NCBI RefSeq assembly: GCF_000455605.1
Contig: NC_017025.1
Location: forward strand, 434,001 to 498,000
DNA: 64,000 nt
Direction: 5' to 3'
Source: Flavobacterium indicum GPTSA100-9 = DSM 17447
GTDB lineage: Bacteria; Bacteroidota; Bacteroidia; Flavobacteriales; Flavobacteriaceae
Below the pieces are notes generated by a model, which ran no database searches, was not told where the DNA came from, and saw only the letters and a program-made list of their open reading frames with translations. The position numbers and the translations under genes are program-made. Positions 35,423 to 44,000 of the stretch are shown piece by piece (the stretch's first letter is position 1; the number at the start of each line of letters is the position of its first letter).

Positions 35423-36931
35423 TCAAAGTGTTAATAATTCTTCTAAGTATTTTCTCTCATTCGAAAGTCTTGGTACTTTGTGTTGTCCGCCAAGTTTATC
35501 GTTTGCTTTTAACCAATCGTAAAATAAATTTTCTCTTGCTACATTTACAATTAATGAGTTTAACGTCATGTTATTGTAGCGTTTTGCCTCATAATCTGAG
35601 TTTAATTCTTGTAATTTCAAATCGAGAATTTTACTAAATAAATGAATGTCTTCTGGTTTTTTCTTGAATTCAATTATCCATTCGTGAGCACCTTTTGTTT
35701 TTTCGCTCATAAATACAGGGGCAACGGTATAATCTACAACTTCACAATTTAATTCAGCACAAGTTTTGGCTATTGCTACATCAGTGTTTTCTACCATTAA
35801 TTCTTCACCAAAAACATTAATGTGATGTTTTGTTCTACCTGTAACTCTAATTCTATAGGGGTTAAGTGAGGTGAAACGAATCGTGTCGCCAATCAAATAC
35901 CTCCATAACCCTGAATTAGTAGTAATAACCAATGCATAGTTTTTATGTAACTCAACTTCACTTAAAGGAATAATTTTTTGATTTATTTTACCAAATGTGT
36001 CCATTGGGATAAATTCATAAAATATTCCATAATCTAACATTAATAAAAGTTCATTTGAATTATTTAAGTCCTGAAGTGCAAAAAAACCTTCAGAGGCATT
36101 GTAAATTTCATAATATTTGAAATTGTCTTTTGGAAATAGTTTTTTATATTGTTCTTTATAAGGGTCAAAACTTACTCCTCCATGAAAATAGACTTCAACA
36201 TTCGGCCAAATTTCAAGTAAATTATTTTTTCCAGTTTGTTCAAGCGCATGGTTTAATAAAACCATCATCCAACTAGGTACGCCCGCTAAACTGGTTACAT
36301 TTTCTTGAATACTTTCTTTGATTATTGCAGGAAGTTTAGTCTCCCAATCGCTCATCAACGATACTTTATTACTTGGTGTTGAGCTGAATTCTGCCCAAAT
36401 TGGCATGTTGTCAATCAATATAGCAGATAAATCGCCAAAAAAGGTGTTGTTGTTTTCATATAATTGTTTACTTCCACCTAATCGAAGGCTTTTTCCAACA
36501 AATAATTGAGAATCTTCATTGTTGTGTAAATATAATGCTAACAAATCTTTACTGGCTTTGTAATGATTGTTTTCTAAAGCTTCGTTACTAACGGGTATAA
36601 ATTTGCTCTTTGCATTTGTGGTTCCGCTTGATTTTGCAAAATACTTAATATTAGAATTCCAAAATACATTTTGCGCACCTTGACGGGTTTGTTCAATGAA
36701 CGGTTCTAATTCTTCATAAGTAGCTATTGGAATTCGTTCATTAAAAGTGCTGTAGTTTTTTATACTTGAAAAATCATACTTCTTTCCTACAACGGTTTGC
36801 TCTGCTTGTTTTAAAAGATTAAATAATAATTCCTCCTGAACTTCATGAGGGTATTTTAAAAATAATTCAATTTGATGAATTCTCTTTTTTAAAATCCATG
36901 AGGCGATAGAATTTATTATTGGTAATGGCAT
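35423..36931 (-). CDS. GH3 family acyl-adenylate/amide-forming enzyme
   Basis: 502 residues. Features of the GH3 branch of the ANL adenylate-forming superfamily: the phosphate loop SSGTTNAKSKFIPVS (about 113-127), the nucleotide motif YNASEGFFALQD (about 280), LVITTNSGLWRYLIGDTIRF and the C-terminal hinge VTGRTKHHINVFGEELM. Plant GH3 enzymes join amino acids to jasmonate or auxin; bacterial members are uncharacterised and widespread in Bacteroidota. No substrate can be named. Single gene with a good promoter, divergent from DUF2797. Confidence 0.92.
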   Translation of the reverse strand: MPLPIINSIASWILKKRIHQIELFLKYPHEVQEELLFNLLKQAEQTVVGKKYDFSSIKNYSTFNERIPIATYEELEPFIEQTRQGAQNVFWNSNIKYFAKSSGTTNAKSKFIPVSNEALENNHYKASKDLLALYLHNNEDSQLFVGKSLRLGGSKQLYENNNTFFGDLSAILIDNMPIWAEFSSTPSNKVSLMSDWETKLPAIIKESIQENVTSLAGVPSWMMVLLNHALEQTGKNNLLEIWPNVEVYFHGGVSFDPYKEQYKKLFPKDNFKYYEIYNASEGFFALQDLNNSNELLLMLDYGIFYEFIPMDTFGKINQKIIPLSEVELHKNYALVITTNSGLWRYLIGDTIRFTSLNPYRIRVTGRTKHHINVFGEELMVENTDVAIAKTCAELNCEVVDYTVAPVFMSEKTKGAHEWIIEFKKKPEDIHLFSKILDLKLQELNSDYEAKRYNNMTLNSLIVNVARENLFYDWLKANDKLGGQHKVPRLSNERKYLEELLTL

Positions 36932-36957
36932 AAGTGAAACCTTCTTTTTATCTTTAC

Positions 36958-36987
36958 CAAAAATAATAAAATTTCAATCAATTACAA
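36958..36987 (-). promoter_or_regulatory. promoter of the GH3 gene
   Basis: On the minus strand: TTG (36985-36987), 19-base spacer, TATTTTTG (36958-36965). The ATG at 36931 is 26 bases downstream. Confidence 0.7.
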
Positions 36988-36992
36988 TTGCT

Positions 36993-37790
36993 ATGACAAC
37001 ATTTGAAGGTACTTTAACAAAAATGGAAACTGAAAATGATAAACCTATTCAGTATTATTTAATTTTTGAAAATAACTTTTTAAATGTTAATCAATTAATA
37101 GATAGAGAGATAGAAATTATTCACAAAGGTTATCAATGTTTAAATTGTAAAAAAGCAAAAAAGATATTTAGACAAGGATTTTGTTATGATTGCTTTATGA
37201 GTAGTCCGGCTGCAGCCGATTGGATTATGCGACCTGAACTAAGTAAAGCACATTTAGATGAAGAAGACAGGGATTTAGAATATGAAAAGCGAGTGCAATT
37301 GCAGCCACATATAGTATATTTAGCATTGTCTTCTGAAGTAAAGGTTGGTGTTACAAGAAAAACTCAAGTGCCAACAAGATGGATTGATCAAGGTGCTGTG
37401 CAAGCGTTACCTGTTTTAGAAGTTCCGAATAGGTATTTAGCTGGTGTAGCTGAAGTGGCTTTAAAAAATCATTTTTCTGATAAAACAAATTGGCAAAAAA
37501 TGCTAAAAAACGATATCTCTCATGCCGATTTATTTGCTGAAAAAATAAAATTGAAACAATGGCTTCCTGAAGAAGTTATGCCTTATTTCTTAAATTCGGA
37601 TGAGTTATATGAGCTAAATTATCCCGTAAAAAAATACCCTTCAAAAGTAACAAGTTTAAATTTGTCTACTACTTCAAAATTTTCTGGGAAAATAACCGGA
37701 ATTAAAGGCCAGTATTTAATTTTTGAAGACGGAACTGTTTTTAATGTGCGTACTTTTGAAGGATATGTTGTGTCGATTTCCTTTAATTAG
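36993..37790 (+). CDS. DUF2797 family protein
   Basis: 265 residues, cytoplasmic. A Cys cluster CLNCKKAKKIFRQGFCYDC (about 49-67) is a likely zinc knuckle. The core HIVYLALSSEVKVGVTRKTQVPTRWIDQGA (about 108-137) is reminiscent of a GIY-YIG-like nuclease fold, as is known for this family, but catalytic activity has not been shown. Its stop overlaps by 3 bases that of the convergent DUF3078 gene, with no terminator between them. Confidence 0.85.
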   Translation: MTTFEGTLTKMETENDKPIQYYLIFENNFLNVNQLIDREIEIIHKGYQCLNCKKAKKIFRQGFCYDCFMSSPAAADWIMRPELSKAHLDEEDRDLEYEKRVQLQPHIVYLALSSEVKVGVTRKTQVPTRWIDQGAVQALPVLEVPNRYLAGVAEVALKNHFSDKTNWQKMLKNDISHADLFAEKIKLKQWLPEEVMPYFLNSDELYELNYPVKKYPSKVTSLNLSTTSKFSGKITGIKGQYLIFEDGTVFNVRTFEGYVVSISFN

Positions 37791-38734
37791 AAACTGTAAC
37801 TTAATCCTATAGCTATAATTTGTTTTAATTGTAGTTTTGGACCTTTAATAACTTGAACACCATCAACTTCTTCTTTAGTTTTGATGTCGTTGTCATAGAT
37901 CATATGTATGCCTAAATTGGCTTTTACATATTTGTTAACTGTCATTTCTAAATAATTCTGCCAGTCTACGTCAATGTTTCCAAAATCTTTTAAATAATCA
38001 GTGTACAATGTTGCTCTTGTATCATAAATAATGTTCTTAAAAACTTCTTTTTTAAATTGACCTGTAATTAAAGCACCAAGTTCTGTTCTTGTTTTTTTAC
38101 CATTGGTAATGATTTCTCCAGTAACAGCATCATAAACGGCTTTGTCAACTCCAAAAGCTCCTTCGTTGGCTAACCTTCTGTCTAAGACCATTGTCATTTT
38201 CATAGTTAAAGGTGAAAGATAAAGATTAAAACCTAAATCTTTTCTAGAATATTCGGAACCAATCCCAAGGAAAATATAGGCTGGAGCAAAAGGTTTAGAA
38301 ATGGCTTTATTGACGTTTGGGTAATTATATCCATTGGCAAATTGTGATTGAAAAGTGAATTTACCTCCATGAAACCAATTGGAAATAGTATCTGTTCTAT
38401 ATCCCATTGTTGAGTTTAATTGAACAGCATCATCCGTTTTTCTTAAATCTTGACCTTCTTGTTTATTAACGCCATAACGCATTAATAATTCATTTGACCA
38501 TTTAAAATTCTCATATTTATAATTTCTAATAAATTGTCCTTTAGCTAACCCAGAAATAGAATTATTTCCCCCAGCTGACCAATTAACAAATGTGATTTGT
38601 GTAAAATCTAAACCTACTTTGTTTACTTTTTCCCAATTCGAAATGGTGTCGGGAAGTTCTGTTTTAATAACTTGTGCTTCTAATGAATAACTTGTAATTA
38701 GAAAAATAATTGCATAAACTACTTTTTTAATCAT
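37787..38734 (-). CDS. DUF3078 family outer membrane protein
   Basis: 315 residues: signal peptide (about 1-20), then the DUF3078 signature VNKVGLDFTQITFVNWSAGGNNSISG and alternating amphipathic strands of a beta-barrel, ending IIAIGLSYSF with a terminal Phe. Its ATG overlaps the dxs stop (ATGA), so it is translationally coupled to dxs. Function unknown; the coupling to an isoprenoid gene is a common order in flavobacteria but does not prove a shared pathway. Confidence 0.88.
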   Translation of the reverse strand: MIKKVVYAIIFLITSYSLEAQVIKTELPDTISNWEKVNKVGLDFTQITFVNWSAGGNNSISGLAKGQFIRNYKYENFKWSNELLMRYGVNKQEGQDLRKTDDAVQLNSTMGYRTDTISNWFHGGKFTFQSQFANGYNYPNVNKAISKPFAPAYIFLGIGSEYSRKDLGFNLYLSPLTMKMTMVLDRRLANEGAFGVDKAVYDAVTGEIITNGKKTRTELGALITGQFKKEVFKNIIYDTRATLYTDYLKDFGNIDVDWQNYLEMTVNKYVKANLGIHMIYDNDIKTKEEVDGVQVIKGPKLQLKQIIAIGLSYSF

Positions 38735-40500
38735 GATAATGTATTGAATATTAGGGTTAAATTTTTTTCGTCTAATTTTACTTCTTCAAATAATTCTTGA
38801 ACAGTACCGTGTTCAATAAAAACATCAGGAACACCGTAATTCATTATTTTGTTCTTAAAATTATTTTTGGTTGCAAAGGTATCAATAATTGAGCCAAATC
38901 CGCCAATTAACGTTCCTTCTTCTATGGTGATTATGGTTGTGTAGGTATTGAATATGGTGTTTAACTTTTTTTCATCTAATGGTTTAACCCATCCTACATG
39001 ATAATGTGCAATACTATTCTTGTTGTTTGAATTTTCAATGGCTAATTGAACTGTATGACCAATAGTTCCAGTTGATAAAACAGCTATTGTTTTGCCCTCT
39101 TTTATTTTTTTAATTTTTCCAATCTCAATTTTTTCAAATGGTTTTCTCCAATCTGGATTGTGTCCTTTTCCTCTTGGATATCGAATAGAAATGGGGTTTT
39201 CTAGGCCTAACGAAGAAGTGTATAAAATATTGCGTAAATCTATTTCATTCATCGGGGCATAAACCATCATGTTTGGAATACAACTCATGTAAGCGAGGTC
39301 AAATAGACCATGATGTGTAGCACCGTCTTCACCTACAAATCCTGCTCTGTCTAAACAAAAAATAACAGGTAAATTTTGAATAGCAACATCATGAATTACT
39401 TGGTCGTAAGCCCGTTGCATAAAAGTAGAATAGATGTTGCAAAAAACAGTTAGTCCTTGTGTTGCCATACCAGCAGCTAAAGTTACAGCGTGTTGCTCGG
39501 CTATTCCTACATCAAATGCTCTATCTGGAAATTGCTCCATCATGTATTTTAAGGAACTTCCAGAGGGCATGGCTGGTGTTATCCCAACAATTTTATCATT
39601 TTGCTGCGCTAATTCTACTAATGTGTGTCCAAAAACATCTTGAAATTTAGGTGCCGGATTTTCATTTTCTGGTCGGATTAATTTTCCCGTTAGTTTGTCA
39701 AATTTTCCTGGAGCATGATAGGTTAATTGATCTTCTTCAGCAAAAGATAATCCTTTACCTTTGGTGGTGATAATATGTAAAAATTTTGGCCCCTTTATTT
39801 TTTTTAATCGTTCTAATTCCGTGGTTAATTTTTCTAAATCATGTCCGTCGATTGGACCTGAATAATCAAAATTTAACGATTTTATGATGTTGTTAATTTT
39901 CGGATTTTTTCCTTCTTTTACCGAGGTTAAATAGTCTTTTAAAGCGCCAACACTGGGGTCAATCCCCATGGCATTGTCGTTTAGTATTACTAGTAAATTG
40001 GCTTTGGTTACACCAGCATGATTTAAACCTTCAAAAGCCATTCCGCTGGCAATCGAAGCATCGCCAATTACGGCAATATGATGTTTCTCTTTTTCTCCAT
40101 GTAAGTGAGAGGCTAATGCCATACCCAATGCAGCTGATATAGATGTTGAAGAATGTCCCACACCAAATGTGTCGTAAATGCTTTCACTTCTTTTTGGAAA
40201 ACCAGAAATGCCTTCTTTTTCTCTATACTTGTAGAAAACGTCTTTTCTTTCAGTTAAAATTTTATGTGGATAGGCTTGATGTCCAACATCCCAAACTAAT
40301 AAATCCTTTGGGGTGTCAAAAATATAATGCAAGGCAATGGTGAGTTCAATTACGCCAAGACTAGCACCCAAATGCCCTTCTTTTTGGGAAACAATATCAA
40401 TAATAAACTCACGTAATTCTTGAGCCAATTGAGGTAGCTGATTTTTAGATAATTTCCTTAAATCAGTAGGGTTTTGAATATGTGCGAGTAAATTATTCAT
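38731..40500 (-). CDS. dxs: 1-deoxy-D-xylulose-5-phosphate synthase
   Basis: 589 residues. TPP-binding motif GDASIASGMAFEGLNHAG...NDN, N-terminal DVGHQAYPHKILTER and GHSSTSISAALGMA, second-domain IAEQHAVTLAAGMATQG and DRAGFVGEDGATHHG, and the C-terminal transketolase domain. It joins pyruvate and glyceraldehyde 3-phosphate to DXP, the entry to the MEP isoprenoid pathway and a precursor for vitamin B6 (PdxJ at 24961) and thiamine. Slightly shorter than the 620-residue E. coli enzyme with no missing motif. It has its own -7 element. Confidence 0.97.
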   Translation of the reverse strand: MNNLLAHIQNPTDLRKLSKNQLPQLAQELREFIIDIVSQKEGHLGASLGVIELTIALHYIFDTPKDLLVWDVGHQAYPHKILTERKDVFYKYREKEGISGFPKRSESIYDTFGVGHSSTSISAALGMALASHLHGEKEKHHIAVIGDASIASGMAFEGLNHAGVTKANLLVILNDNAMGIDPSVGALKDYLTSVKEGKNPKINNIIKSLNFDYSGPIDGHDLEKLTTELERLKKIKGPKFLHIITTKGKGLSFAEEDQLTYHAPGKFDKLTGKLIRPENENPAPKFQDVFGHTLVELAQQNDKIVGITPAMPSGSSLKYMMEQFPDRAFDVGIAEQHAVTLAAGMATQGLTVFCNIYSTFMQRAYDQVIHDVAIQNLPVIFCLDRAGFVGEDGATHHGLFDLAYMSCIPNMMVYAPMNEIDLRNILYTSSLGLENPISIRYPRGKGHNPDWRKPFEKIEIGKIKKIKEGKTIAVLSTGTIGHTVQLAIENSNNKNSIAHYHVGWVKPLDEKKLNTIFNTYTTIITIEEGTLIGGFGSIIDTFATKNNFKNKIMNYGVPDVFIEHGTVQELFEEVKLDEKNLTLIFNTLS

Positions 40501-40508
40501 TTCAAAGG

Positions 40509-40516
40509 CAAAAATA
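40509..40516 (-). promoter_or_regulatory. -7 element TATTTTTG for dxs
   Basis: CAAAAATA on the plus strand, 8 bases before the dxs ATG: a very short leader. Confidence 0.5.
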
Positions 40517-40529
40517 CAATATTGTTTGT

Positions 40530-40537
40530 TAATTTTG
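40530..40537 (+). promoter_or_regulatory. -7 element TAATTTTG for tadA
   Basis: Exact match 23 bases before the TTG start at 40561, divergent from the dxs element. Confidence 0.55.
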
Positions 40538-40560
40538 ATAGATAACTAAACGAAAGAACT

Positions 40561-41001
40561 TTGGAAAATATTTTTACAGATGAATATTTTATGAAAAAAG
40601 CGCTGCAAGAAGCAGAAATGGCTTTTGAAAGAGATGAAATTCCTGTTGGTGCTGTTGTGGTAGTAAACAATCAGGTTATTGCACGAAGTCATAATTTAAC
40701 AGAATTGCTTAATGATGTAACAGCTCATGCCGAAATGCAAGCGATTACTAGTGCTGCTAACTTTTTAGGTGGGAAATATTTAAAGGATTGTACGTTATAT
40801 GTTACACTAGAACCTTGTCAAATGTGTGCAGGAGCCTTGTATTGGAGTCAGATTTCTAGAATCGTTTTTGGGGCTTCAGACGCTAAAAGGGGATACCGAA
40901 CATTAGGAACGCAATTGCATCCAAAAACGGAAGTAAAATTGGGTGTTCTAGAAAATGAATGTGCCGTTTTAATAAAGAATTTTTTTCTTAAAAAACGTTA
41001 A
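40561..41001 (+). CDS. tadA: tRNA adenosine(34) deaminase TadA / nucleoside deaminase
   Basis: 146 residues with the cytidine-deaminase-fold zinc site HAE (H56, catalytic E58) and PCQMC (C86, C89). It converts A34 to inosine in tRNA-Arg(ACG). The start is TTG: the first in-frame ATG is 10 codons later (40591), inside the conserved opening FTDEYFMKKALQEAE, which TadA relatives in this group share, so the TTG is preferred. Monocistronic. A guanine-deaminase-like role cannot be ruled out, but the size and motif set fit TadA. Confidence 0.92.
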   Translation: MENIFTDEYFMKKALQEAEMAFERDEIPVGAVVVVNNQVIARSHNLTELLNDVTAHAEMQAITSAANFLGGKYLKDCTLYVTLEPCQMCAGALYWSQISRIVFGASDAKRGYRTLGTQLHPKTEVKLGVLENECAVLIKNFFLKKR

Positions 41002-41011
41002 AATTTGGCAT

Positions 41012-41019
41012 TAGTTTTG
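41012..41019 (+). promoter_or_regulatory. -7 element TAGTTTTG for the A2M-pbpC operon
   Basis: Exact TAnnTTTG match 55 bases before the ATG at 41075. Confidence 0.5.
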
Positions 41020-41074
41020 ATAGTCTCTTTATAAGTAAAAATCTTATTTAATAATTTAATTTCCCTAACCTCAC

Positions 41075-44000
41075 ATGAAAGCAAAACGTTGGTTACAATT
41101 AATCGTTGTGTTAGTTGTAATGGTATCGTGCACCAAAAAAGCAGAAGACTTTAATTCTAAGTTCGAACTTTTTAAAAAGTATATTCTCAACTTTAGTTCT
41201 GGACTGGTCTCGGCCAAAAGCGATATTCGAGTTGTGCTTGCCTTTGAAAATCAAAATTGGAAAACGAATCAAGAATTAGATGAAGATTTATTTACAATAA
41301 GTCCAAGTGTTGACGGTAAAGTAGTGGCGTTGTCCAATAATACAATTGCCTTTATTCCTGAAAAAAAATTAAAACAAAATACCGAGTATCAAATTACGTT
41401 TCATTTGTCGGAATTAAAAGATACCCCAAAAGAATTGGATGATTTTAATTTTACTATTAAAACAAAAAAACAAGATTTTACAATTAATCCCACGGATTTA
41501 CAATCTTATTCTAAAGAATATCAGTATTTAAATGGTACGATTGTTTGTAGTGACGACGTGGATTTAGATAATATTTCTAAAGTAATTAAGGCCAAACAAA
41601 AAGATTCTGACCTAAAAGTAAAAGTTTTAAAGTCTTCAAAAGCTACTAATATTTTCAATTTTGTAATTGATAGTATTCAACGAAAAGTAGAAGATTCAGA
41701 AATTGAAATAAGTTGGGATGGAAATGATCAAGGAATTGACCAAAAAGGGTCAATGGATTATGTTATTCCAGGGAAAAATAATTTTAAAATTGTGGCAGCA
41801 GAAGTACAACAAGAGGACAGTCAAGTCTTAGTTGTTAATTTTTCTGACCCACTCTCAAGAGAACAAGATTTTGATGGTTTAGTCCAAGTGGAGGGTGCTG
41901 GAAATTTGAAATTTGCAACGGCAGGTAATTTGTTAAAAGTATATTTTGAACAAAGTTTGAAAGGCGAACTACAACTGGAAGTTTTTCAAGGGATTCAAAG
42001 TGAAGATGGGTATAAAATGAAAGAAAATTTTACTCAAAAAGTAACTTTTGAACAAACAAAACCTGGTGTTCGATTCATAAAAAGTGGAACAATCATGCCG
42101 AGTTCTAGTAATTTAAAATTGAACTTTGAAGCCGTGAATTTAAATGCGGTTGACATTAAAGTATATCAAATTTATAAAAATAACATTCTACAATTTTTAC
42201 AAGATAATGAGTTAAATGGTGATGAAAATTTAAGATCAGTTGCAGCTCCTATAGCCAAGCAAAAAGTGGTTTTGAAAACCAATAATTTAATTAATTATGG
42301 TAAATGGAATGCTTATGCAATTGATTTGTCAAAAATTATAAAATCAGATCCTGGAGCAATTTATAGGGTAGAACTTTCATTTAAAAGAAAATATTCTCTT
42401 TACAAGTGTTCTTCTTCGGCATCAGAGGAAGAAATTGAAAACGAAGATACTGAAGAAGAGGTGCGTTCTCAATATGATTATTATAACGAATATGATTATG
42501 AATACTATAATTGGGAAGAAAGAGAAGATCCATGTTCTAATTCATTTTACTATGATATTAAAATCGCAACGAATGTTATTGCATCAGATTTAGGGGTAAT
42601 TGCTAAAAGAGGCAATAATGGAAGTTATGTTGTTGCGGTAAATAATATTGTGAATACTGAACCAGTTGAAGACGCTAAAGTAGAATTTTATACTTTTCAA
42701 CAAAATAAAATTGGTGAAGCAATTACGAATGAAGAGGGTATAGCTACGGCGGATATTAAAAAGTACGCCTATTTTGCCATTGTTACCAAAGATAATAATA
42801 CAACGTACGTGAAATTAGATGAAGGTCGTTCGTTGTCTATCAGTAATTTTGAGGTGAGTGGTGAAGAGCTGCAAAAAGGAATGAAAGGGTTTATTTATGG
42901 TGAAAGAGGGGTGTGGCGTCCGGGCGATAATCTGTATTTGTCTTTCATGTTAAATGATACTGAAAGTAAACTAGAAAAAACACATCCAATTCGATTACGT
43001 GTGGCGGATCCTCAAGGGAAAATACGCTATCAAATGGTGCAACAGTATAACGATTTAAATCATTATAGTTTTGTAGTACCAACTAAATCTTCTGATCCAA
43101 CTGGTAATTGGGAAGCTAAAGTTTCCGTTGGAGGGGTACATTTTTATAAAAGTCTTAAAATTGAAACCATTAAACCGAATCGATTGAAAATTAAAAACGG
43201 GTTTTCAAACGTAACGCTTTTTGCCAATAAATCGAATGCGGCTCCAGTACAGGTAGCTTGGTTGCATGGAGCGGTAGCTAAAAACTTGAAAGTGGAAATG
43301 CAAGCGAAATACATGCAACAAGTAACTACTTTTAATGGTTGGAACGATTATGATTTTGATGATGATGCTAGAAGTTTTAGTACCGAACAAGTAAATGTGT
43401 TTTCAGGTAGAGTAGACGATTTGGGTAACATAAAAGTTTCAATTGTGCCAAGAGTTGGAACTCAAGCACCAGGGAAATTAAAAGTTGTATTGCAAACGAA
43501 AGCTTTTGAGCCTGGGGGCGATTTTAGTACTGATGTAGCTACGGCAACGTTATCAACCTATAATACCTATATCGGAATTAAAGCGCCAAAGCCCAATAAG
43601 TATGGAATGTTAGAAACCGATAAAGTAAATACTTTTGAAATTGCTTCTGTAGATGCAAATGGAAAACCAAAGCCGGTTTCCAATTTAGAAATACGTGTTT
43701 ATAAAATCGAATGGCGTTGGTGGTGGAATGCTTCGGATAGTGATTTGTCTAGCTATAATTCTTCTGAGGTTACGATGCCTTATAGAAGATATATTGTAAA
43801 TACGAATGCAAATGGTAAGGCTAATTTAGCTTTCCGAATTCCAGAAGGCGATTGGGGTAGGTATTTAATTCGTGCAATCGATTCGAATGGAGGACATGCA
43901 ACAAGTATTACTTCAATTATTGATTGGCCGGTTTGGTCGGGTAGATCAAAAGGGGGTGATCCTTCTTCAGCAAATATGTTGCTTTTTGCCTCTGATAAAA

